Positions 10,481 to 18,992 of a stretch of 64,000 bases of DNA are shown here, piece after piece. A program made the translations under genes and the position numbers. Within the stretch, counting starts at the first letter, position 1; each line of letters opens with the position of its first letter. The notes under the pieces were generated by a model. That model was not told the origin of the DNA. It searched no databases and saw nothing but the letters and a program-made list of their open reading frames with translations. The DNA comes from Micromonospora sp. DSM 45708 (GTDB lineage Bacteria > Actinomycetota > Actinomycetes > Mycobacteriales > Micromonosporaceae): contig NZ_CP154796.1 of NCBI RefSeq assembly GCF_039566955.1, positions 2,418,001 to 2,482,000 on the forward strand. The letters run 5' to 3'.

Positions 10481-12661
10481 ATGGAATCCGCCAGGCCACA
10501 CCCGCGTGGCCGCGCCGTCCGCCTGTTGCTCGCCGCCGCGCTCGTCGCGACCGGCGGCACGGCGGTCGTCGTCGCCGCCACCACCGCCGCCACGCCCGCC
10601 CGTGCCGCCACCGTCCTCAACGACAGCGAGGTGACCGCCAACCTCTGGGAATGGAACTGGCCCTCGGTCGCCGCCGCCTGCACCGACCACCTCGGCCCCG
10701 CCGGGTACGGCGCGGTGCAGGTGGCCCCGCCGCAGGAGTCGGTCAGCCTGCCGAACAGCCCCGACGGCGCGCACCCCTGGTACGAGGTGTACCAGCCGGT
10801 GTCGTACAAGCTGGACAGCCGGTTCGGCAACCGGCAGCAGTTCGCCGCCATGGTCACCGCCTGCCACGCCGCCGGCGTCCGGGTCTACGTGGACGCGGTG
10901 GTCAACCACATGGCCGGCACCAACAACCCGGCCGGCACGCGCGGGTACGCCGGCACCGAGTTCACCGGCTACAGCTACCCGGCGGTGCCCTACGGCGGCG
11001 GGGACTTCCACCGGCCGGGGGACAACTGCCCGACCTCCGGCGGCATCAGCGACTGGAACAACGAGGCCCAGGTGACGAGCTGTGAGCTGCTGTCCCTGTC
11101 GGACCTCTACACCGAGAAGGAGACGGTCCGCAACAAGATCGCCGGGTACCTGAACGACCTGATCGGCCTCGGCGTCGACGGCTTCCGGGTGGACGCGGTC
11201 AAGCACGTCAAGAAGGACGACTTCGCCGCGATCCTCGGCAAGCTGAACAACACCGTGGCGGAGGGCCGGCGCCCGTACGTCGCGCAGGAGATCTTCGACG
11301 GCGCCAGCAACCCGGCGTTGCAGGCCCGCGCGTTCACCGGCAACGGCGACGTGCTCGACTTCGGGTACGCCAAGGGCATCCGCTCGGCGTTCCTCGGTTC
11401 CATCTCCTCGCTGGCCAACGTGCCGAACTGGAACCTCGACGCGCCCAGCGCCAACGTCTTCGCCATGGTCACCAACCACGACCTGGAACGCGACGGGGTG
11501 GTGCTGTCGTACCAGAACGGCAGTGACTACGTGCTCGCCTCCTACTTCGCGTTGGCGTACCCGCACGGCAAGCCGTCGGTCTACGACAGCTTCACCTGGT
11601 CCAACCGGAACCAGTCTCCGCCGAGCGACGGCACCGGGCGCGTCACCGACACGGTCTGCGGCGCGGCCTGGAACTGCCTGACCCGCAGCGCCGGCATCAA
11701 GGGCATGGTCGGCTGGGCCAACGCGGCCCGCCCGGTCAGGACGGTCTCGGACTTCACCACCGTGAACAACAACGTGATCGGCTTCCACCGGGGCGACCGG
11801 GCGTGGATCGGCATCAACGACTCCGGCACCGCCACCACCGCCACCTTCACCACCGGGCTGGCCGACGGCGGGTACTGCGACGTCATCGCGGGCAGCGCCA
11901 CCGCCGCCGGCTGCACCGGCGGCACGGTCACCGTCTCCGGCGGCCGGGCCACCGTGACGGTCCCGGCCAACGGCGCGGTCGCGCTCCACGTCGGCGCGCG
12001 GCCCGGGACGAGCCCGTCGCCGACCGCGTCCCCGACGGCCAGCCCGACCACCAGCCCCACCGACCGGGTCGCCACCACGTTCACCGTGAACGCGACCCCG
12101 ACCGCCGGCCAGGACGTGTACGTGGTCGGCAGCGTCCCCGAGCTGGGGGCGTGGACGCCGGCGAACGGCGTCCGCCTCACCGCGCAGGGCGGCGGCGTCT
12201 ACCGCGCTACCGTCGACCTGCCCCGGTCGACCAGCGTGGAGTACAAGTTCGTCAAGGTGACCACGGCCGGCGCGGCCACCTGGGAGTCCGGCGCGAACCG
12301 GACCCTCACCACGCCGGCCACCGGCACGTACGCGGTGACCGAGACGTTCCGCGGCGACACCGTCTCGACGGCGGTGGCCACCTCGTTCGCGGTCACCGCG
12401 ACCACTGTCTACGGCCAGAACGTCTTCGTGGTCGGCAACGTCGCGGCGCTGGGCGGGTGGAACCCGGCCGGCGCGGTCGCGCTCTCCCCGGCCACCTACC
12501 CGGTCTGGCGGGCCACCGTCGACCTGCCGCCGAACACCGCGGTCGAGTACAAGTACGTCAAGAAGAACCCGGACGGGTCGGTGACCTGGGAGTCCGGCGC
12601 GAACCGGAGCTTCACCACGCCGGCCGGCGGGACCCGTACCGCCACCGACACCTGGCGCTGA
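10481..12661 (+). CDS. Secreted GH13 alpha-amylase with two C-terminal CBM20 starch-binding domains
   Basis: A 726-residue extracellular enzyme that hydrolyses internal alpha-1,4 bonds of starch. The signal peptide ends near ATPARA-A (about 42). The GH13 barrel (about 45-410) has nucleophile Asp238 (GFRVDAVKH), acid/base Glu270 (VAQEIFDG) and Asp334 (VTNHDLERD), all in Streptomyces-type amylase context (GH13_32-like). A beta-sandwich C domain and a Pro/Thr/Ser linker (about 505-525) follow. Two tandem CBM20 modules come next, each with the GQxVYVVGSxxELGxW start, the SVEYKFVK strand and WESGANR motif. The two modules are clearly paralogous. ATG 10481 follows GGAAGAGG. It is monocistronic, with MalR-like sites upstream and a terminator downstream. 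Confidence 0.95.
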   Translation: MESARPHPRGRAVRLLLAAALVATGGTAVVVAATTAATPARAATVLNDSEVTANLWEWNWPSVAAACTDHLGPAGYGAVQVAPPQESVSLPNSPDGAHPWYEVYQPVSYKLDSRFGNRQQFAAMVTACHAAGVRVYVDAVVNHMAGTNNPAGTRGYAGTEFTGYSYPAVPYGGGDFHRPGDNCPTSGGISDWNNEAQVTSCELLSLSDLYTEKETVRNKIAGYLNDLIGLGVDGFRVDAVKHVKKDDFAAILGKLNNTVAEGRRPYVAQEIFDGASNPALQARAFTGNGDVLDFGYAKGIRSAFLGSISSLANVPNWNLDAPSANVFAMVTNHDLERDGVVLSYQNGSDYVLASYFALAYPHGKPSVYDSFTWSNRNQSPPSDGTGRVTDTVCGAAWNCLTRSAGIKGMVGWANAARPVRTVSDFTTVNNNVIGFHRGDRAWIGINDSGTATTATFTTGLADGGYCDVIAGSATAAGCTGGTVTVSGGRATVTVPANGAVALHVGARPGTSPSPTASPTASPTTSPTDRVATTFTVNATPTAGQDVYVVGSVPELGAWTPANGVRLTAQGGGVYRATVDLPRSTSVEYKFVKVTTAGAATWESGANRTLTTPATGTYAVTETFRGDTVSTAVATSFAVTATTVYGQNVFVVGNVAALGGWNPAGAVALSPATYPVWRATVDLPPNTAVEYKYVKKNPDGSVTWESGANRSFTTPAGGTRTATDTWR

Positions 12662-12667
12662 CCGCGC

Positions 12668-12706
12668 GGCGCGGCCCGCCCCCGCATCTCGGGGACGGGC
12701 CGCGCC
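12668..12706. terminator. Bidirectional terminator between amylase and MFS genes
   Basis: GGCGCGGCCCG pairs with CGGGCCGCGCC, with an inner CCCCG/CGGGG extension. It lies between two convergent genes and can serve both. Confidence 0.8.
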
Positions 12707-12712
12707 CACCGG

Positions 12713-13924
12713 TCAGGCCGGCGAGAGGCAGCGCGGTCGCCGCCCGCGTCCGGCGACCGCCACCAGCGTCACGACCAGGCACGTCACGGCGGCGGCGACG
12801 AGCGGCGGCCGGCCGCCGAGGTGCACGGCCGCCGCGCCGAGCGGGATGGCCGGCGTGATCGGCCCGAACATCAGCGTGTTCGCCGTGCCGGACGCCCGTC
12901 CGAGCAGCGCCGGTGGCGTGTGTGTCTGGATCGCGGTGACGGCGGCGACCAGCGTCCACGGCAGGCCGACGCCGATCACCGCCGAGGTGGCGACGGTGGC
13001 CGGCCACCAGGGCAGGCACCGACCCAGGCAGCCGGCGGCGAACAGCGCGGTGCCGGCGACGCCGACCGCGACCGCGCCCCACCTGTCGACGAGCCGCCCC
13101 ACGGCCAGGCCGGCGAGCACCGAACCGCCGCCCTGCGCGCCGGCCAGCACGCCGAGGAACGTCGACGGCAGCGCCAGCTCCGCGGTCACCACCGTATAGA
13201 GCGCCGCGGTGGTGAAGCCGGACATCGCGATCGACACGGCGGCGAGCGTCACGGGTACGCGCACCGCCCGCCGGCCGAGGAGGGCGGCGAGCCCTGCCCG
13301 CAGGCCGTGCGGGTGTCCCGCCGCCGGGCCGGGCGGCGACGCCGGCGGGTCGGCCGTGGTCGGGGCGGCGCCGGTGGCGGGCAACCGCAGCGCGGCGTAG
13401 AGGAGCGCGGCGAGCACCGGCGCGGTGGCGCTGAGCACGGCCACCGGGTGCCCGCCCCGCCACGCGTAGAGCCCCGCGCCGGCCAGCGGCGCCACCAGTT
13501 TCATGCCCTCCTGGGCGCTGGACCGCCAGCCGTTGACGTCGGCGAGCCGCGCCGGGGACAGCGCCACCGGCAGCAGTGCCGTCTCGCCGGCGTCGATCAG
13601 CACGTAGGCGACCCCGTAGGCGGACGCGACGACGAAGATCAGCCAGGTCTGGCCCGGCCCGCGTACCGCGAGCAGGCAGAGCAGGGCCGCGGCCAGCGCC
13701 AGGTTGACGCCGATGACCAACGGTCGCCGGGGTACCCGGTCCAGCAGCCCGCCGAGCCACGGTCCGGCCAGCACCGGCACGTACACGCAGAGCCCGGCGA
13801 GCGCGGCCCGCCCGGTGGAGCCGGTGAGGTCCAGCACCCAGATGCCGGCGACCAGGGCCATGGCGCCGCCGCCGAGCCCGGACAGCAGCGAGATGGCCAC
13901 GAATAGCGCGGCGTTGCGGCGCAT
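12713..13924 (-). CDS. MFS transporter (drug/siderophore exporter type)
   Basis: A 403-residue membrane protein with about 12 hydrophobic segments in two six-helix halves, and the short LLDRVPRRPLVIG loop after helix 2 typical of MFS exporters. The family resemblance is to the EntS/macrolide-efflux-like MFS group. The start ATG 13924 is preceded by GGAGG. It lies 80 bp downstream of a same-strand HTH gene, which probably controls it. The substrate is unknown. Confidence 0.85.
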   Translation of the reverse strand: MRRNAALFVAISLLSGLGGGAMALVAGIWVLDLTGSTGRAALAGLCVYVPVLAGPWLGGLLDRVPRRPLVIGVNLALAAALLCLLAVRGPGQTWLIFVVASAYGVAYVLIDAGETALLPVALSPARLADVNGWRSSAQEGMKLVAPLAGAGLYAWRGGHPVAVLSATAPVLAALLYAALRLPATGAAPTTADPPASPPGPAAGHPHGLRAGLAALLGRRAVRVPVTLAAVSIAMSGFTTAALYTVVTAELALPSTFLGVLAGAQGGGSVLAGLAVGRLVDRWGAVAVGVAGTALFAAGCLGRCLPWWPATVATSAVIGVGLPWTLVAAVTAIQTHTPPALLGRASGTANTLMFGPITPAIPLGAAAVHLGGRPPLVAAAVTCLVVTLVAVAGRGRRPRCLSPA

Positions 13925-13940
13925 GAGTCGTCCTCCAGAG

Positions 13941-13979
13941 TTGAGCGGGGATGACTCACATCCTCAGTTCTTGAGCGGG
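13941..13979. promoter_or_regulatory. Direct repeats in the MFS gene leader
   Basis: TTGAGCGGG occurs at 13941-13949 and 13971-13979, exactly 30 bp apart, in the gap between the HTH gene and the MFS gene. On the minus strand GGATG-TGAGT-CATCC lies between them. This could be an operator for the neighbouring regulator. Confidence 0.35.
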
Positions 13980-14004
13980 ACGCGGGCAATGCTGTCCGGC
14001 GACG

Positions 14005-14484
14005 TCAATCCTTTGTTGACAGTGCGGCGGCGATGCGGTCCGCCGCGCTCCGGGCCGGTGCCGGCAGTCGCGGCCCGACGCCGGTCAGGTCCGCCACGAG
14101 GTACGCGGCCAGCGCGTACAGCGGCCCGGGGGCGGCGTCCAGGGCGGACGCGGCCGTGTCGCGCACCAGCGCCGCGCGCCGGAACCGGCCGTCCCACGCC
14201 CGGTCCGTCGCGATCCAGCGGTGCAGGTCGGAGACGGCGGCCCGCAGCGCCACCACCTCGGTCGACCAGGCCCGGTCGAGCCGCCCCAGCCGGGACCGGC
14301 GGGCCGCCAGGAGCCGTTGCCGGCGTTGCTCGGCGGCCTGCCGGCTGCTCAGCCCCAGCGCGCCGGCGATCTCGGCCCAGGTCGCGCCGTCGTGCCGGGC
14401 CCGGTCGATCAGCTCCAGCTCCTGCTCGTCCAGCCGGGCCCGCGCGGGCCCGATCTCAGCCAACCGCGCCACGTCCGGAGTCAC
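14005..14484 (-). CDS. Small HTH DNA-binding protein
   Basis: A 159-residue protein. Residues about 18-60 (LDEQELELIDRARHDGATWAEIAGALGLSSRQAAEQRRQRL) form a clear helix-turn-helix of the sigma-region-4/HTH_23 type. The rest is helical, ending with an ALAAYLVADL segment, without a recognised ligand domain. It is probably leaderless: GTG 14484 with TAGTGT about 9 nt upstream on the minus strand. The inverted repeat at the promoter suggests autoregulation. It is transcribed toward the MFS exporter gene, so it may be the local regulator. That role is inferred. Confidence 0.7.
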   Translation of the reverse strand: MTPDVARLAEIGPARARLDEQELELIDRARHDGATWAEIAGALGLSSRQAAEQRRQRLLAARRSRLGRLDRAWSTEVVALRAAVSDLHRWIATDRAWDGRFRRAALVRDTAASALDAAPGPLYALAAYLVADLTGVGPRLPAPARSAADRIAAALSTKD

Positions 14485-14486
14485 CT

Positions 14487-14503
14487 GTCAACACTACATT
14501 GAC
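14487..14503. promoter_or_regulatory. Inverted repeat GTCAA-N7-TTGAC at the HTH gene promoter
   Basis: The arms (14487-14491 and 14499-14503) flank the presumed -10 element of the leaderless HTH gene. Its position suits an autoregulatory operator. Confidence 0.4.
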
Positions 14504-14703
14504 GCGCCCCGGCGGCCTGGTCGGCGCGGTGGTGCGGCACCACCAGCAGAAGCGGTCGACCAGCATGGGCAGCGGTCGCTGCCAGCCCGTCAACCGGGGT
14601 GCCGGTACGGCACCGGGCGGGTGGGGCGACGCCATGTCGGGGCCGCGTGTCCGGCGGCGGTGTCTCCTGATGCCCCCGGGACGGCATTGATGATTGTGAC
14701 GAC

Positions 14704-14730
14704 TTGACGTCCGTCGTGTTATCGCTCACA
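14704..14730 (+). promoter_or_regulatory. TTGACG promoter with operator TGTTATCGCTCACA (GH43-GH27 operon)
   Basis: TTGACG at 14704-14709 is followed after 7 bp by TGTTATCGCTCACA at 14717-14730, which covers the rest of the promoter. The same 14-mer occurs at 47637 with the same spacing. It is one of ten related sites in this window. The surrounding 410-bp gap (14485-14894) holds only this, a second operator at 14826 and no plausible gene. Confidence 0.7.
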
Positions 14731-14825
14731 GTCGATGTGTGCCGCTCCGGTATCACGGCGCATCATCGGCCGTCGGGAGTGCCACCCGGCCTGGGCGCGC
14801 GCCCCCTCTCGACCGGGCGGCATGG

Positions 14826-14839
14826 TGTTAGCGCTAACA
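14826..14839. promoter_or_regulatory. Perfect LacI-type operator TGTTAGCGCTAACA
   Basis: A perfect 14-bp palindrome with central CG, 56 bp before the GH43 start and 109 bp from the upstream operator. It is the best-formed member of the set and defines its consensus. Central-CG palindromes of this kind are bound by LacI/GalR-family sugar regulators. Confidence 0.75.
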
Positions 14840-14894
14840 AAGCGAGCTGCCGGTCGATCCCCGCACCGCGTGCCGGCCCGAACGAAGGAGGAGC

Positions 14895-17039
14895 ATGGTG
14901 CGAATCGATAGACTCCCGGCCCGGGCGGGACGCGGCGGCCGGTGGTCGCGCGTCGTGGCCGCGGCGCTGGCGGTGCTGCTCGGCGCCGGCATCGTCGCGG
15001 TGACGCCGTCGGGCGCGTCGGCGGCATCCGTCGACACCAACGCGTGGTACGTGCTGGTCAACCGCAACAGTGGCAAGGCGCTCGACGTGTACAACCAGGC
15101 GACGAACGACGGGGCCCGGGTGACCCAGTGGTCCCGTAACGACGGCGCCTGGCAGCAGTGGCAGTTCGTCGACTCCGGCGGCGGCTACTACCGGCTGCGG
15201 TCGCGTCACTCGGGCAAGGTGCTCGACGTCTCCGGCGCCTCGACCGCCGACGGCGCCGGCATCATCCAGTGGTCGGACGCCAACGCCACCAACCAGCAGT
15301 TCCGGCTGGCCGACTCCGCCGGCGGCTACGTGCGGCTGATCGCCAGGCACTCGAGCAAGGCCGTGGAGGTGCAGAACGCCTCGACCGCGGACGGCGCGAA
15401 CGTGGTCCAGTACGCCGACTGGGGCGGCAACAACCAGCAGTGGCAGTTGGTCCAGCTCGGCGACGGCGGCACCCCCGGCGGGTCGACGTACACCAACCCG
15501 GTGGTCTGGCAGGACTTCGCCGACGTCGACATCATCCGGGTCGGCGACACGTACTACATGTCCTCGTCGACCATGCACTACTCGCCGGGCGCGCCCGTGC
15601 TGCGCTCCTACGACCTGGTCAACTGGGAGATCGCCGGGCACTCGGTGCCCCGCCTGGACTTCGGGACCAAGTACGACCTCAACGGCGCCCGTGCGTACGT
15701 CAACGGCATCTGGGCCTCGACGTTGAACTACCGCAGCAGCAACGGCACGTTCTACTGGATCGGGTGCATCGACTTCAACAAGTCGTACGTGTACACCTCG
15801 ACCTCGGTCAGCGGCACCTGGCAGAAGCGCTCCGAGATCAACAACTGCTACTACGACGCCGGGCTGCTCATCGACGACAACGACACGATGTACGTCGCCT
15901 ACGGCAACACCACCCTGAGCGTCGCGCAACTGTCCGCCGACGGCCTGAGCCAGGTGCGCACCCAGCAGGTCTACACCACGCCCTCGTCCATCGGCACGCT
16001 GGAGGGCTCCCGCTTCTACAAGCGCAACGGCTACTACTACATCTTCGTCACCCGACCCGCCAACGGTCAGTACATCCTCCGCTCCACCAGCCCGTGGGGG
16101 CCGTACGAGACGCGCCAGGTGCTGCTCAACATGCCCGGCCCGATCGCCGGCGGCGGCGTGCCCCACCAGGGTGGCCTGGTGCAGACCCAGAACGGCCAGT
16201 GGTACTACATGGCGTTCGTGGACGCGTACCCCGGTGGTCGGGTGCCCGCCCTCGCCCCGATCACCTGGACCAGCGACGGCTGGCCCCAGATCCAGACCGT
16301 CAACGGCGGCTGGGGCAGCTCCTACCCGTCGCCACTGCCGACCCGCCCGGTGCAACCGATGACCGGCGCGGACACCTTCACCGGCACCACGCTCAGCCAC
16401 CAGTGGGAGTGGAACCACAACCCGGACAACACCCGGTGGTCGGTCGGCGACGGGCTGCGGCTCCAGACGGCGACCGTCACCAATGACCTCTACAGCGCGC
16501 GCAACACGGTGACCCGGCGGATCCAGGGACCGACCTCGACGGCGACCGTCGAGCTGGACTACTCGACGATGCGCGACGGCGACCGCACCGGTCTGGCCAT
16601 GCTCCGTGACTCGTCGGCCTGGATCGGTGTACGCCGGGACAACGGCGCGACCCGGGTCGTGATGACCAACAACCTGACCATGGACAGCGGTTGGCGCACC
16701 ACGAACACCGGCACGGAGATCGCCGGCGCGCCGGTCAGCGGTGGTCGGATCTGGCTGCGGGCCAAGGCCGACATCAGACCCGGCAGTGGACGGCAGGCGT
16801 CCTTCTCCTACAGCACCGACGGGACGAACTTCGTCCCGCTGGGCAACGCGTTGACGTTGAACAACGCCTGGCAGTTCTTCATGGGCTACCGCTTCGGGAT
16901 CTTCAACTACGCGACCCAGGCGCTCGGCGGCGCGGCCACCGTCCGCCGGTTCGACCTGACCACCCCGCGACCTGCCCCGACCACCACCGGACCACGCCTG
17001 CGGCGGGCGTACCACCGCCGCGGAGAGGATGACCGATGA
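14895..17039 (+). CDS. Secreted GH43 arabinofuranosidase/beta-xylosidase-type enzyme with ricin-type lectin domain
   Basis: A 714-residue secreted enzyme. Signal peptide to about residue 40 (SGASA-A). A ricin-type beta-trefoil (CBM13-like, about 45-190) has three QxW-type repeats (WQQWQFV, NQQFRLA, NQQWQLV). The GH43 five-bladed propeller spans about 195-490, with the catalytic base region WQDFADVDII, pK modulator YYDAGLLIDD and acid GTLEGSRFYK. A C-terminal concanavalin-like domain (about 500-705) is of the kind found in GH43 beta-xylosidases. The exact specificity (arabinofuranosidase, xylosidase or exo-galactanase) cannot be read from sequence. The arabinose-type operators favour an arabinose-releasing role. 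ATG 14895 follows AAGGAGGAG. The stop overlaps the GH27 start by 4 nt. Confidence 0.88.
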   Translation: MVRIDRLPARAGRGGRWSRVVAAALAVLLGAGIVAVTPSGASAASVDTNAWYVLVNRNSGKALDVYNQATNDGARVTQWSRNDGAWQQWQFVDSGGGYYRLRSRHSGKVLDVSGASTADGAGIIQWSDANATNQQFRLADSAGGYVRLIARHSSKAVEVQNASTADGANVVQYADWGGNNQQWQLVQLGDGGTPGGSTYTNPVVWQDFADVDIIRVGDTYYMSSSTMHYSPGAPVLRSYDLVNWEIAGHSVPRLDFGTKYDLNGARAYVNGIWASTLNYRSSNGTFYWIGCIDFNKSYVYTSTSVSGTWQKRSEINNCYYDAGLLIDDNDTMYVAYGNTTLSVAQLSADGLSQVRTQQVYTTPSSIGTLEGSRFYKRNGYYYIFVTRPANGQYILRSTSPWGPYETRQVLLNMPGPIAGGGVPHQGGLVQTQNGQWYYMAFVDAYPGGRVPALAPITWTSDGWPQIQTVNGGWGSSYPSPLPTRPVQPMTGADTFTGTTLSHQWEWNHNPDNTRWSVGDGLRLQTATVTNDLYSARNTVTRRIQGPTSTATVELDYSTMRDGDRTGLAMLRDSSAWIGVRRDNGATRVVMTNNLTMDSGWRTTNTGTEIAGAPVSGGRIWLRAKADIRPGSGRQASFSYSTDGTNFVPLGNALTLNNAWQFFMGYRFGIFNYATQALGGAATVRRFDLTTPRPAPTTTGPRLRRAYHRRGEDDR

Positions 17040-18685
17040 GACACCTCACCTCGGCCCGCCGCCGAGCCACCGCCGTCCTGGCGGCCGGACTGCTGCTGGC
17101 CGGCGCCATGGTCGGCCTGCGCCCGTCCACTGCCTCGGCGCTGGACAACGGCGCGGCCCGTACGCCACCGATGGGTTGGAACAGTTGGAACACGTTCGGC
17201 TGCAACATCAACGAGACGTTGATCCGGCAGATGGCGGACGCGATGGTCAGTTCCGGGATGCGGGACGCCGGCTATCAGTACGTCGTGGTGGACGACTGTT
17301 GGATGAACCAGAACCGGGACTCGGCGGGCAATCTTCAGGGTGATCCGAGTCGTTTCCCGTCCGGGATGAAGGCGCTCGGCGACTACATCCATGCCCGGGG
17401 GTTGAAGTTCGGCATCTACCAGGGCCCGCTGACCGAGACGTGCGCGCAGTACTTCAACAGTTATCCCGGCTCGACCGGGGCCCAGGGGCACGAGGCCCAG
17501 GACGCCCGTCAGTTCGCGGCCTGGGGGGTGGACTACCTCAAGTACGACTGGTGCTCGCCGAGCGGCACGATCGACGACCAGGTCCGGGTGTTCAACATCA
17601 TGCGCGACGCCCTCGCCGCCACCGGCCGGCCGATCGTCTACAGCATCAACTCGAACAGCGTCCACTCCAAGACGGGTCCGCAGCGGGACTGGGGTGACGT
17701 GGCGAACATGTGGCGGACCACGGAGGACATCACCAACGCGTGGAACACCGGTCAGACCAACGGCTACCCGATGGGCATCCAGAACATCGTCGACGTGACG
17801 GTGCCGTTGGCGGGGCGGGCGAAGCCGGGCGCGTTCAACGACATGGACATGTTGGAGGTCGGTCGCGGTGGGATGACCGACACGGAGATGCGCAGTCACT
17901 TCGCGCTGTGGGCGGTGATGGCGTCGCCGCTGATCGCCGGCAACGACCTGCGCAACATGACCGCGGCCACGCAGACGATCCTGAAGAACGCGAACCTCAT
18001 CGGCATCAGCCAGGACCCGCTCGCCCTCCAGGCGAGTCAGGTCTCCTTCGACGGCACCCGGCGGGTGCTCGCCAAGCGACTGGCCAACGGCGACGTCGCG
18101 GTCGCGTTGTTCAACCAGGGCAGCGCCAGCACGACGATCTCGACGACCGCCGCCGCCATCGGCAAGACCGGCACGTCGTTCACCCTGCTGGACGCGTGGA
18201 CCAACGCGACCAGCACCACCTCCGGCGCCATCTCGGCCACTGTCCCGGGGCACGGCACGGTCGTCTACCGGGTCAGCGGCGGCGGCACCGGCACCCCGCC
18301 CCCGACCACCGGCGGGGCGCTCGTCAGCGCCGCGTCCGGCCGCTGCCTGGACGTGCCGCAGAGCAACACCGCCAACGGCACCCAGCCGGTGATCTGGGAC
18401 TGCAACGGCGCCGCCAACCAGCGGTGGACGTTCAGCGGGGACGCGATCCAGGCGCTGGGCAAGTGTCTGGAGGCACCGGCCAACGCCGGCGCGGGCACGA
18501 AGGCGCAGATCTGGGACTGCACCGGCGGCGCCGGCCAGCGGTGGACCCGCAACACCGACGGCACCATCCGGAACCAGCAGTCCGGCCTCTGCCTGGACGT
18601 CAACGGCGCCGCCACCGCCAACGGCACCACCGTCATCCTGTGGACCTGCACCGCCGCCGCGAACCAGCGCTGGACGGTGCGCTAG
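17036..18685 (+). CDS. Secreted GH27 enzyme (beta-L-arabinopyranosidase or alpha-galactosidase) with ricin domain
   Basis: A 549-residue secreted enzyme, translationally coupled to the GH43 gene (ATGA overlap). Signal peptide to about 35. The GH27 barrel (about 38-330) begins RTPPMGWNSWNTFGC; the nucleophile is Asp171 (YLKYDWC) and the acid/base lies in the WRTTEDI segment. An antiparallel C domain (about 335-420) and a ricin-type trefoil with three repeats (about 428-549) follow. In alpha-galactosidases the loop after GIY normally reads SDAG; here it is GIYQGPL (Gln129), so a C6-hydroxyl-recognising Asp is absent. A Streptomyces avermitilis GH27 member with an altered residue at this loop is a beta-L-arabinopyranosidase. 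That activity is therefore a good candidate, supported by the arabinose-type operators upstream. Confidence 0.88.
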   Translation: MRHLTSARRRATAVLAAGLLLAGAMVGLRPSTASALDNGAARTPPMGWNSWNTFGCNINETLIRQMADAMVSSGMRDAGYQYVVVDDCWMNQNRDSAGNLQGDPSRFPSGMKALGDYIHARGLKFGIYQGPLTETCAQYFNSYPGSTGAQGHEAQDARQFAAWGVDYLKYDWCSPSGTIDDQVRVFNIMRDALAATGRPIVYSINSNSVHSKTGPQRDWGDVANMWRTTEDITNAWNTGQTNGYPMGIQNIVDVTVPLAGRAKPGAFNDMDMLEVGRGGMTDTEMRSHFALWAVMASPLIAGNDLRNMTAATQTILKNANLIGISQDPLALQASQVSFDGTRRVLAKRLANGDVAVALFNQGSASTTISTTAAAIGKTGTSFTLLDAWTNATSTTSGAISATVPGHGTVVYRVSGGGTGTPPPTTGGALVSAASGRCLDVPQSNTANGTQPVIWDCNGAANQRWTFSGDAIQALGKCLEAPANAGAGTKAQIWDCTGGAGQRWTRNTDGTIRNQQSGLCLDVNGAATANGTTVILWTCTAAANQRWTVR

Positions 18686-18695
18686 TCACCCCGAC

Positions 18696-18729
18696 GCCCC
18701 GGCCGGGTCCCGCCCGACCCGGCCGGGGC
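18696..18729 (+). terminator. Terminator of the GH43-GH27 operon
   Basis: GCCCCGGCCGGGT pairs perfectly with ACCCGGCCGGGGC around an 8-nt loop, 11 bp after the GH27 stop. Confidence 0.85.
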
Positions 18730-18776
18730 GCCGCCGTGGACACGCCCCGCACCCGGTCGGGGTGTCAGCGGGCGAG

Positions 18777-18992
18777 TCAGCCCCCGTCGACCGCGAGCAC
18801 CGTGCCGTGGACGTACGCGGCAGCCTCGGAGGCCAGGTCCACCAGCACGGTGCCGTCCACGCCGGTCGAGGTGAGCGCGGCGGTCAGGTCGGCCGGGGTG
18901 AAGGGGCGGCGGATCGCCGCCAGCGCCGGGTCGTCGAGCCAGTGGTATCCGCGGTCGGGCTGCCCGAGGTGGTGATGCGCGTCGATGATCAC
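18777..18992 (-). pseudogene. Deletion fusion: fuconolactonase N-terminus joined to SDR dehydrogenase C-terminus
   Basis: The 71-codon frame starts at GTG 18992, overlapping the fuconate dehydratase stop. Residues 1-50 ([20 protein letters not shown], then FTPADLTAALTSTGVDGTVLV) are the start of an amidohydrolase-type sugar lactonase, with the DAHHH metal motif. Residues 51-71 (DLASEAAAYVHGTVLAVDGG) are the C-terminal end of a short-chain dehydrogenase. Each full protein should have about 250-290 residues, so a single in-frame deletion with its junction near 18842 appears to have removed most of both genes. These are the two enzymes (L-fuconolactone hydrolase and L-fucose dehydrogenase) expected next to the dehydratase. 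The fused peptide is unlikely to be an enzyme. Confidence 0.8.

Noticed and set aside
14481..14756. A 91-codon minus-strand frame in the gap before the GH43 gene
   Set aside because: Overlaps the promoter/operator, has no recognisable start signal and is low in complexity.
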